Assembly (NCBI GenBank): GCA_024280755.1
Contig: JAJRPN010000005.1
Coordinates: 1 to 64,000, forward strand
Length of the DNA: 64,000 nucleotides
Source of the DNA: Planctomycetota bacterium
GTDB taxonomy: Bacteria; Planctomycetota; Phycisphaerae; Phycisphaerales; UBA1924
Direction: 5' to 3'
In this document: positions 56,267 to 64,000 of the stretch, one piece after another
Position numbering within the stretch: the first letter of the stretch is position 1
Layout: the number at the start of each line of letters is the position of its first letter
Notes under the pieces: generated by a model
What the model was told of the DNA's origin: nothing
Databases searched by the model: none
Seen by the model: the letters and a program-made list of their open reading frames with translations, nothing else
Position numbers and translations under genes: made by a program

Positions 56267-56883
56267 CGTCTGGCTCCCACGGTCTGTTCTGTCTTCGATT
56301 GAAGTTCTTGTTGATTGGCTTGTTGATTTAAAAGTTCTTTGAGCATTCGTCGTCCTCGTGCTATGCGCGTTTCAATCGTTGTCGTTGGCAAATCAAGCAC
56401 TTCGCTGATCTGCTGATAGCTCATCGATCGAACACATCGCAACAGAATCGGTTCTCGATATCCCGGAGGCAACGACAATGCCGCTTGGTAGATCCGGTTC
56501 GATTCGTCAGATTCGCCTGCGATAAAATCGGCACTCGCGGGCAATCGATTATTTGCATGCTCCATTCCAACCAAGCGGAGCATTGATTTCTTTCGGCGGG
56601 TTGTTTTTCGGCCCTCTTCACGAGCGGTATTGATCGCAACTGTTCGCAACCAAGATTTGAACGCTTTGGGTTCGTTCACGCTCGAAATCTTTCGGCACAT
56701 CTGCATGGCAACCACCTGCAACAGATCTTCGAGATCTGCTTCTCCGGGTTTGTGCGCCAGCAAGATCGCAGCGACCCATCGGCGGGAATGATGCCAGAGT
56801 TGATTGAGCGCATCATGATCGCCTGCGATCGCCGATTCGATCGCAGCGTCAAACGCTGATCCATTCATCCCCAGTTCATTCAC
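56263..56883 (-). CDS. ECF-type RNA polymerase sigma factor
   Basis: 206 aa, sigma regions 2 and 4 only. Region 2: ADLEDLLQVVAMQMCRKI and FKSWLRTVAINTAREEGRK; region 4: LPPGYREPILLRCVRSMSYQ and ISEVLDLPTTTIETRIARGR. Directs RNA polymerase to stress or envelope promoters. The start is a GTG at 56883 or the ATG at 56868. First gene of a three-gene operon. Confidence 0.93.
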   Translation of the reverse strand: MNELGMNGSAFDAAIESAIAGDHDALNQLWHHSRRWVAAILLAHKPGEADLEDLLQVVAMQMCRKISSVNEPKAFKSWLRTVAINTAREEGRKTTRRKKSMLRLVGMEHANNRLPASADFIAGESDESNRIYQAALSLPPGYREPILLRCVRSMSYQQISEVLDLPTTTIETRIARGRRMLKELLNQQANQQELQSKTEQTVGARR

Positions 56884-57085
56884 CGATCACCCGCTTCATT
56901 GATTTATGTTGGCGATCCATTTTGACAGATCGGTTTTGACAGATTGTGATTGTTCCTGCTGCTGTTCGTGCTGCTAAGATGCTCAAGTCCCTGCCTTCTG
57001 TCAGGTTATACAAATTTGTAGACGAATTGTTTCTGAATTTTGCCCACACCACAGAGCGTCCGGTAATACACCACGAATCACGCAT

Positions 57086-58153
57086 ATGTTCAAAAAAGAC
57101 ACACCAAGCCAACTTCCAGGACGCGACGAGCCCAGTTCGTTTGAAATCTCAGAATCTGGAATGATGTCGTTTGGTGATCACCTCGAAGACCTCCGAAAAC
57201 GCGTGTTTTACTCGATTCTGGGCGTTGTACCCATATTTATCATCGCATTTGGGTTTGGTCGGCCTTTGCTCCAACTGTTGATTGAACCGGCTCGGGACCA
57301 ACTCACCAAAGCAGGGCAAGGCTCGCAGCTACTCGCGACCGGGCCGTTTGAAACCTTTGGCGCGGTGATTCAGATCGCCTTGATCATCACGATCTTGCTC
57401 GGATCCCCTTGGCTGTTGTATCAGCTCTGGCTCTTTATCTCGCCGGGTCTTTATAGCCACGAACGCAAAATTGTTCATCTGCTGATCCCATTTTCGGGGT
57501 TGCTCACCATTTTGAGTGTGTTGTTTCTCTACTTTGTCATTCTGCCTGTGATTTTGGCATTCTTCATCGGCTTTGGCGCCAAGGTCAGCAGCGAGCTCAA
57601 TGTACTCACCGCGCCAGTGCCCGAAGGAATCGTCTTTCCAATGATCCCGGTGCTGCAAGCCGATCCGCCAGATCCAACAGTGGGCATGATGTGGATCAAC
57701 GAAACACTCCACCAACAGCGTGTGTGCGTTGGGACTGAAGATGGCAAGCCGATCATCCGCATCATGAACCTGACCTCAAACATCGGAATCGCTCAGCAGT
57801 ATCGGATTTCTGAATACATCAAGACCGTGCTGAACATGGGTTTAGCGTTTGGAGCTGCATTCCAGACGCCTGTAATTGTGGTGATGCTCGGATGGGTAGG
57901 CATACTCAATCCGCAGATCATGACCAAATATCGCCGACACGCGATTGCGGTCAGTGCAATCATCGGCGCCTTTATGACCCCTGCCGATCCGCTTTCGATG
58001 CTTTTGCTCGCTGGGCCTTTGTATATTCTCTATGAGCTTGGGCTGTTCATTCTCAAGGTGCTTCCGATTGAGAAGGTGCTTGGCAAGGACAGCATGCGCC
58101 ATGCCCAAGATGCAAATGCGGTAACGAATGAAGATGCAGGCGAAAGCGAGTAA
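57086..58153 (+). CDS. tatC: Twin-arginine translocase subunit TatC with a long periplasmic insertion
   Basis: 355 aa against about 250 in E. coli. MSFGDHLEDLRKRVFYSILG (the conserved N-terminal signal-binding region with its Glu and Arg), GLYSHERKIVHLLIPFSG and FGAAFQTPVIVVMLGWVGI are TatC signatures. Between transmembrane helices 3 and 4 there is an extra segment of about 75 residues (from VSSELNVLTAPVPEG to TSNIGIAQQYRISEY). Six helices otherwise normal. Operon with tadA, 5 bp apart. Confidence 0.95.
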   Translation: MFKKDTPSQLPGRDEPSSFEISESGMMSFGDHLEDLRKRVFYSILGVVPIFIIAFGFGRPLLQLLIEPARDQLTKAGQGSQLLATGPFETFGAVIQIALIITILLGSPWLLYQLWLFISPGLYSHERKIVHLLIPFSGLLTILSVLFLYFVILPVILAFFIGFGAKVSSELNVLTAPVPEGIVFPMIPVLQADPPDPTVGMMWINETLHQQRVCVGTEDGKPIIRIMNLTSNIGIAQQYRISEYIKTVLNMGLAFGAAFQTPVIVVMLGWVGILNPQIMTKYRRHAIAVSAIIGAFMTPADPLSMLLLAGPLYILYELGLFILKVLPIEKVLGKDSMRHAQDANAVTNEDAGESE

Positions 58154-58158
58154 TCATC

Positions 58159-58698
58159 ATGACTCAAACGCCATCGGATTCAGAATCCACTCAGTCAAAG
58201 TCGTCTCAGCCAGAGCCGCCTCAGGCTGCCCCTACAGATCTTGACCGCTCGATGATGCAACGAGCCATTGCGCTGGCTGATGAATCGTCAGCCCTTGGCG
58301 AGGTGCCTGTGGGTGCAATCGTATATGACACAGCTACAGGCAAAATCCTTGCCAGCGCCCACAACACCCGCGAGATGCACAACAACCCGGCAGGGCACGC
58401 CGAGTTCAGTGCAATTCTCCAGGCATGCGAAGCGATCGACGATTGGAGACTCAATCATTGCACCCTCGTCGTGACGCTTGAGCCTTGCCCGATGTGTGCT
58501 GGTTTGATTGTGAACGCTCGGCTCGGGCGATTGATCTATGGAGCATCCGATCCCAAAGCTGGGGCTGTGCGATCGTTGTACTCGCTCTGTGATGATCCCA
58601 GACTCAATCACCGATGCGAGATTATCGCCGGGCTTGAGCAATTCAAATGCTCCGAACAGCTCACCAGCTTCTTCCGAACGCTGAGAAGCCGAAAGTAG
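58159..58698 (+). CDS. tadA: tRNA adenosine(34) deaminase TadA
   Basis: 179 aa. GHAEFSAI holds the zinc His and catalytic Glu; LEPCPMCAGLIVNARL the zinc cysteines; YGASDPKAGAVRSLYSL and the C-terminal CSEQLTSFFRTLR match TadA. Converts A34 to inosine in tRNA-Arg(ACG). The first 30 residues are a polar, Ser/Pro-rich extension. Directly follows tatC. Confidence 0.92.
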   Translation: MTQTPSDSESTQSKSSQPEPPQAAPTDLDRSMMQRAIALADESSALGEVPVGAIVYDTATGKILASAHNTREMHNNPAGHAEFSAILQACEAIDDWRLNHCTLVVTLEPCPMCAGLIVNARLGRLIYGASDPKAGAVRSLYSLCDDPRLNHRCEIIAGLEQFKCSEQLTSFFRTLRSRK

Positions 58699-59117
58699 CC
58701 ACCCAAACGAGTGGAAGACTTATCATCGGGCTATCCACATCTGCTGTGTGTACTTGTTTGGATTGTCGATTTGGGATTGACTGGCTGGCTCTTTGTATTC
58801 AATTCAATTAGATAAATTGATGGTGGTGGTAGTAACTAGTGCGCCTATTTGTGGGATAACCCGCAGAATAATCACCTAAATTGATTGTTTGAAAGGGTTT
58901 GCGAATAGTTTGAGCAAGCTGTCAAGCTGTCGGTTAGCTGACGATTGCGCTCGGGACAATTGATCAGTGTCGACAAGTGTCATCTTGAAGCGTGTTAACC
59001 TGTTGTGATCACCAAGCGCATCTGAGCGCAAACAACGAGTTATCCACACTTTATTCACCGCACAGTTGGGCGCGATTTTTACCCATATCTGAGTCTTGTG
59101 GAATGAATCTGGCTGAG
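58699..59117. other. 419-bp gene-free region beside dnaA, candidate replication origin
   Basis: Contains one perfect DnaA box TTATCCACA (59040-59048), one with a single mismatch, CTATCCACA (58731-58739), an inverted near-match TGTGGGATAA (58850-58859), and AT-rich stretches around 58796-58822 and 58868-58890. It lies between the convergent 3' ends of tadA and dnaA. No ORF or RNA gene is seen. Whether it is oriC needs skew analysis. Confidence 0.4.
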
Positions 59118-60602
59118 TTAAGTGGATCGCAGGCGAGATTCGAGTGTGCGGATTTGGGCGAGGAGTTCTTGGTCATCCTTGCACTTCTTCGAGATCGTGC
59201 GTACTGCGTGCATGACGGTGGTGTGGTCTCTGCCGCCGAAATGGGCACCGATCTCTTCGAGCGAATGCTTGGTGTTCTGGCGCGTGAGATACATCCCGAT
59301 CTGGCGTGGATGAGCGATCGACTTGTGTCGGCGTTTGCCGAGCAGATCAGCCCGTTTGATGTGGTAGAACTGCATGATCTCAGAGATGATTTGTTCGATT
59401 GTTGGGCCGGTGCCTGTAATGGCTGTTGATGAGGTGAACTCAGCTCCCAACGCTCGGCGGGTGAGTTCAAGATCGATCGGATTTTTCTCGATGCTCGATA
59501 CAATCTGAAGCTTGGTGATCGCACCCTCAAGCTCGCGGATGTTCGAGTCAATATGGTGGGCGATCTCGGTCGCCACCTCGTCTGGGAGGCTGAGACCACG
59601 ATTGTGGGCCTTGCGCTTGAGAATCTCGACACGGGTCTCAAAGCCGGGTTTATCAACCTTAACCACCAAGCCCCACAAGAACCGAGAGACCATTCGTTCT
59701 TCGAGATCTGGGATCTCGTCTGGCGGTGCATCAGAACTCAGAATAATCTGCTTGTTGCTTTGATAGAGTGCGTTAAAGGTGTGGAAGAACTCTTCTTGTG
59801 TGCGATCTCGTTTGGCAAGAAAGTGGATATCGTCGATCACTAGGAGATCAACATCGCGGAAGGTATGGCGGAACTCAACCATGCGTCCAGATTGCACCGC
59901 GCTCATAAACTGGGTCATAAAGCCGTCGCACGAGACATAGTGCATCACCATGCCAGGGTGTTTTTGCTTAATCTTGAGGCAGATCGCCTGGAGCAGGTGG
60001 GTCTTGCCGAGCCCGACGCCGCCATGGATGAAAAGGGGGTTGTAGGCGTGTCCTGGGTTATCTGCGACTGCGACGGCTGCTGCGTGGGCCATCTGGTTGT
60101 TTGGGCCGATGACGAACTGATCGAAGCCATAGTCTGGGTTGATAGGAAGGGAGGTGTCTTGATCAAGCCAAGCGCGTTCGGAAGCGACATGGGCGATCTT
60201 TGTCGGGTTTGAGGGCTCGCGATGACCACTTGAGACTCCACCCGAAGCGATAAATGCCGGAGCTGCGGGTCGAACATTGACGGTTGTTTGCTGCGTTGTT
60301 TGGGTCGCTTTTGCTTTGGTAGATTGAGCGTTTTGGGTGGCAACCGCCCATTCGTCGTCTGGGCCGAGCATTCGGACAGCGATCAACTGGCCGGTAACGG
60401 AGCGAACCGCGTCATTAAAGGCATCGAGTCCGTTGCGGCGGAGGTAGTTTCGGTGGATGTCAGAATGGGCACGGACTCCGAAGGTGCCTGAGACAATGCC
60501 GAGGGGTTCGAGATCTTCGAACCATCTTCGGGCGACAGCTGGGTGTTCTGTGCGGATGTGCGCAAGAACATCTTCCAAGACCTGATGATCGTGGGCGGGC
60601 AT
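59118..60602 (-). CDS. dnaA: Chromosomal replication initiator DnaA
   Basis: 494 aa. Domain I is unusual at residues 1-95; a Gln/Thr/Ala-rich linker follows; the AAA+ domain starts near 150 with Walker A GGVGLGKT (194-201), Walker B DLLVIDDIHFL, and sensor regions. Domain IV: ADLLGKRRHKSIAHPRQIGM and GGRDHTTVMHAVRTI bind the DnaA box. No dnaN, recF or gyrB neighbour. DnaA boxes lie on both sides. Confidence 0.97.
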   Translation of the reverse strand: MPAHDHQVLEDVLAHIRTEHPAVARRWFEDLEPLGIVSGTFGVRAHSDIHRNYLRRNGLDAFNDAVRSVTGQLIAVRMLGPDDEWAVATQNAQSTKAKATQTTQQTTVNVRPAAPAFIASGGVSSGHREPSNPTKIAHVASERAWLDQDTSLPINPDYGFDQFVIGPNNQMAHAAAVAVADNPGHAYNPLFIHGGVGLGKTHLLQAICLKIKQKHPGMVMHYVSCDGFMTQFMSAVQSGRMVEFRHTFRDVDLLVIDDIHFLAKRDRTQEEFFHTFNALYQSNKQIILSSDAPPDEIPDLEERMVSRFLWGLVVKVDKPGFETRVEILKRKAHNRGLSLPDEVATEIAHHIDSNIRELEGAITKLQIVSSIEKNPIDLELTRRALGAEFTSSTAITGTGPTIEQIISEIMQFYHIKRADLLGKRRHKSIAHPRQIGMYLTRQNTKHSLEEIGAHFGGRDHTTVMHAVRTISKKCKDDQELLAQIRTLESRLRST

Positions 60603-60910
60603 GTGTGGAGACTTTCAGCCAAAGGCAGCGATGTGGATCGCTGCGGTGAGTGTGTTTTTATCCCAATCAGTCACACGCTCGATGCGTTGTGCATCTTGCG
60701 CGAATCGATTCCTATTTCAAGTCATAGATTAATCACTTGGACAGGCGGTTGCAACCTTTCTTTGGGCAAGTTATCCACATTGGTGAAATTCACCGATCGT
60801 GATCGGAATAGAAAACACACAGCAGGTGTATCTCGCATGCAGCGAATTTTGACGCTACTCTTTGTGTGTGAATGAGTTGGGTCGGGTAGTTGTATAAGAG
60901 AAATACTGAA
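60603..60910. promoter_or_regulatory. dnaA upstream region with a perfect DnaA box
   Basis: 308-bp divergent gap between dnaA and the phosphatase gene. TTATCCACA at 60771-60779 is a perfect DnaA box about 170 bp upstream of the dnaA start, consistent with autoregulation or an origin. The inverted pair GTGAAATTCAC at 60783-60793 is adjacent. Nothing else stands out. Confidence 0.5.
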
Positions 60911-61375
60911 ATGGAAAATACTGTGGGTATTCAAACGCATATCTTGTTCGTCTGCACCGGCAACACCTGTCGGTCGCCGATGGCGCGGGTGATCGCTGAG
61001 TCGGTCGTTAAAAAGCTTGGATCGGACAAACATGCGATTATGATCGATTCTGCTGGTGTAGCTGCGGGCAATGGGCATCGGGCGTCGGCTGAAGCGGTTG
61101 AGGTGATGGATCAATGGGGAATCGATTTGTCTGGGCACCAGTCCAAGATGATCACCCTTGAGTTGGTTGATCGCGCGGATGTGATCTTTGGGATGACACC
61201 CGCTCATGCTCATGCGTTAGTTCGGATGGTTCCTGGATCACGGGCGAAGGTTTTTCCGCTTGATGCGATGCATCCGGTTCTCGATCCGATCGGCGGGCCG
61301 ATCGAGGTCTATCGTGAGGTGGCTGAGCAACTTGAGCGACTCATCCAAGCCAAAATCAAGGAGATCATTTCATGA
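60911..61375 (+). CDS. Low-molecular-weight phosphatase, possibly protein-arginine specific
   Basis: 154 aa. The P-loop is C16-TGNTC-R22-S, with Thr after Asn as in Bacillus YwlE, a protein-arginine phosphatase; tyrosine-specific members have Ile or a similar residue there. The general-acid segment LDPIGGPIEVY is present near the C-terminus. Its stop overlaps the rpiB start (ATGA); the same ywlE-rpiB pairing occurs in Bacillus. A start at 60890 (TTG) is possible. Confidence 0.88.
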   Translation: MENTVGIQTHILFVCTGNTCRSPMARVIAESVVKKLGSDKHAIMIDSAGVAAGNGHRASAEAVEVMDQWGIDLSGHQSKMITLELVDRADVIFGMTPAHAHALVRMVPGSRAKVFPLDAMHPVLDPIGGPIEVYREVAEQLERLIQAKIKEIIS

Positions 61376-61872
61376 GCGATTCAACTCCAGGTTCGTCCGA
61401 TGCAGGAACAATGCGCGTGATTATTGGTGCGGACCATCGTGGGATGGCGACCGCTCAGCGGGTACAAGAAACACTCACGCATCTTGGTTACACCGCATCG
61501 ATTGTTAAAGCGTGTGAAGGAAGCTGTGATTATCCTGAGCAGGCCTACGCGGTTGGCAATGAAATGAAGAGCGGCAAGGCGGAGCGAGGTGTACTCATTT
61601 GCGGCACCGGGATCGGCATGTCGATCGCAGCGAACAAGGTTGACGGATTGCGTGCGGCGCTGGTTCATGATGAACTGACTGCTCAGCTCTCACGATCGCA
61701 TAATGATGCCAATGTGCTGTGCCTCTCGGCGGATCTTCTCGGCGAGCGGCTGATCGATAAGGTTGTCGAAATCTGGATGAGTACCAAGTTCGATGGCGGA
61801 CGCCACAAACGGCGGGTGAATAAAATTACCGCGATCCAAAACGGCATCGATCCCAGCACAGTTACTGAATAA
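61372..61872 (+). CDS. rpiB: Ribose-5-phosphate isomerase B
   Basis: 166 aa RpiB/LacAB family. IIGADHRGMATAQRVQETL at the start, CEGSCDYPEQA, and VLICGTGIGMSIAANKVDGL with the catalytic Cys, then RAALVHDELTAQLSRSHNDA. Interconverts ribose 5-phosphate and ribulose 5-phosphate. Translationally coupled to the phosphatase gene. Confidence 0.93.
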   Translation: MSDSTPGSSDAGTMRVIIGADHRGMATAQRVQETLTHLGYTASIVKACEGSCDYPEQAYAVGNEMKSGKAERGVLICGTGIGMSIAANKVDGLRAALVHDELTAQLSRSHNDANVLCLSADLLGERLIDKVVEIWMSTKFDGGRHKRRVNKITAIQNGIDPSTVTE

Positions 61873-61889
61873 GAAACGAATCAATCCAA

Positions 61890-64000
61890 CTATTGCTTAG
61901 CCGATGTTGTGCGCACAAAGATGGAGACTTCGGTGTAGCCAACGATGACGCCGCCGGTGATTGCGGTAATCGAAACAGGTTGACGATTGAGTATTGCTGG
62001 CACCGCTAAGAGCGTGGTGTCGAGGAGTGTTGCATCGTTAAGATCAATCAAATAAAGCTGGGAAGTTGATGAATCATCTACAAATAAAGGTGTTTCGATA
62101 CAGACGCACCGTTGTGTGCCTTGGGCGAGATCAATGAGCGGGCGTTGGAGATTCATCGAGTCGTCTGCGATGAGCTGCTGATTATGATCGAAAATTACAA
62201 GCCCTTTGTTGCCTGCAATGATCAACGAGTTGATATCAGCGCGAACTTGAACCCAGCTTCGTGCTTCGATTCTTTGCTTTATATCCATCGGCGTTGTGGT
62301 TCGGGTGCCTTGGGCGATGGTGATCGGCCAGAGGTTTGCTCGTTCGTCGAGGACGATGAGTTGATCGCCGACGATCCATCCAGCGAGAGATTCAATAAGA
62401 TCATCATCGTTGAGCACCCAATCGATCGAGCCTTCTTTGGTATTGATTGCGACGATGCGTTCGTTGGTCGCAACAAGCAGGTTGCTGTCGTTGCCGACAC
62501 GGATCCACCTTGGGAGTTGTCCGAAGTGATCGATAATACCGATCGGTTCGCCGGTGCGTGGGTCGATTGATGCAACGATTGAGTTGAGTATGTTGTGTTG
62601 CTTTTGGTCTAGTTGATTGGTGTACATCAAGCCGCAGATTCCGAGTACACCCGCGTTGAGATCGAGATCGTGTAGGCGATTAACCGGGAGGTCTCTTTGC
62701 CAGAGTTGTTTGCCTGAGAAGAGGTCAATCGCGATCGCTCGTCCGACGCGATCGCTCACGATCACGGTATGCCCATCGGTGACGACGATAAGCTGGTTAA
62801 CTGGAACTTGCCCATGAACAGGCGAGAGGAACATGTGTTCTTTTCGTGCGAGATCATCGGGGATTCGTGTGCTTTGATTGGCGAGCTTTGCGCCGATATT
62901 TTCGATTACCCAGATTGGTTTGCCTGTGGTGGTTTCTATTGCTTCGAGTGTGCCGGTGTGGTCGAGTTGTGCGCCTTCTGGGTAGAGAATGAGCGTGCGG
63001 GTTTCGTCTTGCCAGGGGATGATTGGTGGTTCGTTGGTGGGTGATTTTCTTGACCAGAATGTTTCGAATACATTGCGTCCTGCGCGGACATATTTGATTT
63101 GGCCATACTGAGGTGAGTACATCACGATGCCGCCTGGGTCGATCCGAACGGTTGGTTTGATCGGTGAGCCGGTGAGGAGGATGGGCTGATCATCGCGGAT
63201 GAATGTGTTACCAAGGGTCGGTCGGCGGGTTGCTGCGATCGCTCTTTGGGTGATTTGATCGTTGGTTATAATCTCGCCAGCGATGCGGAGGGTGAGGTTT
63301 GGAAAAACTTGTTCGAGCTTGGTAGCGAGGGTTTGGGCGTCGTTGGGGCGGTTGGTCGCGAGCATCCCGGTGATGGCTTGCTCGACGAGTTGATCAATAG
63401 TGGATTGATCTATTCGGATATGGAGATCGCTGAGATCTTGTGCGATATCGAGCCCTTTGTTTGCAGTGCTGATCGAGGCAGATATTTGTCGAGTCTTTGA
63501 TTGAGCCTGCGAAACTTCGAGCCAGAGCGAAGGGGTGGTTGTTGCCCAAGGGAATCGTTTGGCGAGTTGTTCGAGTTCGCTTGGCTTTGGGGAGACATTG
63601 AGAAACGAGCGTTCAGAAGTTGCGATTTGATCAAATGCTTTGTAGGGTGCATAGCCTGAAACATTGAGGATGTTACCGATTCGGCGTGTTGCTTCAAGTC
63701 CGCCTCGCACTGCGATGCCGGTGCCCTCCCACATTGAAGAACTTAATGATGGTTGATCGAGAATATCTTGATAGGCACGAACTGCCTCGGCTGCCAGCCC
63801 GCGTTTTTCGTTCCAGTCTCCCAAGGCCATTCGGTGTGCGATGACTTGTTGATGTGATTGGGCGAGTGTTGAAAGATGCTTGAGTAGAGCTTTTTGTGCA
63901 GCAGAATCCAGAGGCGAGCTTTGTGTTGATTGATGTGCTGGCTCGACCATATCGAGGATGACCGAGAAGAGTTCATTGTTGAGTTCTGGTCGTTGGTTAA
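61890..64000 (-). CDS. PQQ-like beta-propeller protein, 5' end beyond the window
   Basis: At least 703 codons. The frame stays open from the ATG at 63950 to the window edge, and the residues before that ATG (NELFSVILDMVEPAH) look coding, so the true start lies outside. N-terminal part helical, TPR-like (RMALGDWNEKRGLAAEAVRA). From about residue 270 onward propeller blades: GKPIWVIENIG, GKQLWQRDLPVN, VGRAIAIDLFSG, GSIDWVLNDDD. BamB/quinoprotein-like repeats; probably an envelope protein binding other proteins, enzyme activity not evident. Confidence 0.8.
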   Translation of the reverse strand, partial: NQRPELNNELFSVILDMVEPAHQSTQSSPLDSAAQKALLKHLSTLAQSHQQVIAHRMALGDWNEKRGLAAEAVRAYQDILDQPSLSSSMWEGTGIAVRGGLEATRRIGNILNVSGYAPYKAFDQIATSERSFLNVSPKPSELEQLAKRFPWATTTPSLWLEVSQAQSKTRQISASISTANKGLDIAQDLSDLHIRIDQSTIDQLVEQAITGMLATNRPNDAQTLATKLEQVFPNLTLRIAGEIITNDQITQRAIAATRRPTLGNTFIRDDQPILLTGSPIKPTVRIDPGGIVMYSPQYGQIKYVRAGRNVFETFWSRKSPTNEPPIIPWQDETRTLILYPEGAQLDHTGTLEAIETTTGKPIWVIENIGAKLANQSTRIPDDLARKEHMFLSPVHGQVPVNQLIVVTDGHTVIVSDRVGRAIAIDLFSGKQLWQRDLPVNRLHDLDLNAGVLGICGLMYTNQLDQKQHNILNSIVASIDPRTGEPIGIIDHFGQLPRWIRVGNDSNLLVATNERIVAINTKEGSIDWVLNDDDLIESLAGWIVGDQLIVLDERANLWPITIAQGTRTTTPMDIKQRIEARSWVQVRADINSLIIAGNKGLVIFDHNQQLIADDSMNLQRPLIDLAQGTQRCVCIETPLFVDDSSTSQLYLIDLNDATLLDTTLLAVPAILNRQPVSITAITGGVIVGYTEVSIFVRTTSAKQ

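Overview
The window looks like a contiguous piece of chromosome from a planctomycete-type bacterium, most likely class Phycisphaerae, with roughly even GC. This is inference from gene content, not a database match. The pointers are a DUF5117-type secreted zinc metalloprotease, signal-peptide proteins of the 'YQG(Y/N)L' type, a TatC with a long periplasmic insertion, TPR-sulfotransferases, SLC13/TrkA-C permeases and a dnaA not linked to dnaN. I see no rRNA, tRNA, phage, transposase or CRISPR array.

Layout. (1) 1-14.8 kb: the GDP-fucose genes fcl and gmd; two membrane-anchored EEP-fold proteins; two tandem paralogous secreted proteins with a 21-bp perfect hairpin between them; a GT-C-like membrane protein; a UbiA-family polyprenyl-phosphate transferase; and a large zinc metalloprotease. 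(2) 14.8-22.7 kb: one long minus-strand run (three hexapeptide acyltransferases, GT2, an unlisted 48-codon ORF, GT4, Wzy-like polymerase, sulfotransferase, Wzx-like flippase), with 1-4 nt start/stop overlaps in its upper half. (3) 23-27 kb: a translationally coupled plus-strand trio (GT4, formyltransferase, NodB-type deacetylase) facing an NAD-dependent epimerase. (4) 27-38 kb: an SLC13 permease, PAP phosphatase, MBOAT acyltransferase plus SGNH hydrolase, cysC, cysD-cysN, an MBL-fold protein that has lost its metal ligands, and a TPR-sulfotransferase. (5) 38-64 kb: mostly housekeeping (surE, rpsI-rplM, pyrE, lysS, moxR-type ATPase, ECF sigma/anti-sigma/PDZ module, tatC-tadA, dnaA, LMW phosphatase-rpiB), with three copies of a hairpin-rich intergenic repeat between 40 and 48.5 kb.

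How the genes fit together. gmd and fcl supply GDP-L-fucose. The glycosyltransferases, flippase and polymerase form a Wzx/Wzy-type pathway. The acyltransferases, MBOAT/SGNH pair, formyltransferase, deacetylase and sulfotransferases would decorate the product. SLC13, CysD/CysN and CysC would take up sulfate and make PAPS, and the HAL2/CysQ-like phosphatase would remove the PAP left after sulfation. No PAPS reductase or sulfite reductase lies in the window, so this cassette looks devoted to sulfation more than to cysteine synthesis. The best overall reading is a locus for a sulfated, probably fucose-containing and acylated surface or secreted polysaccharide.
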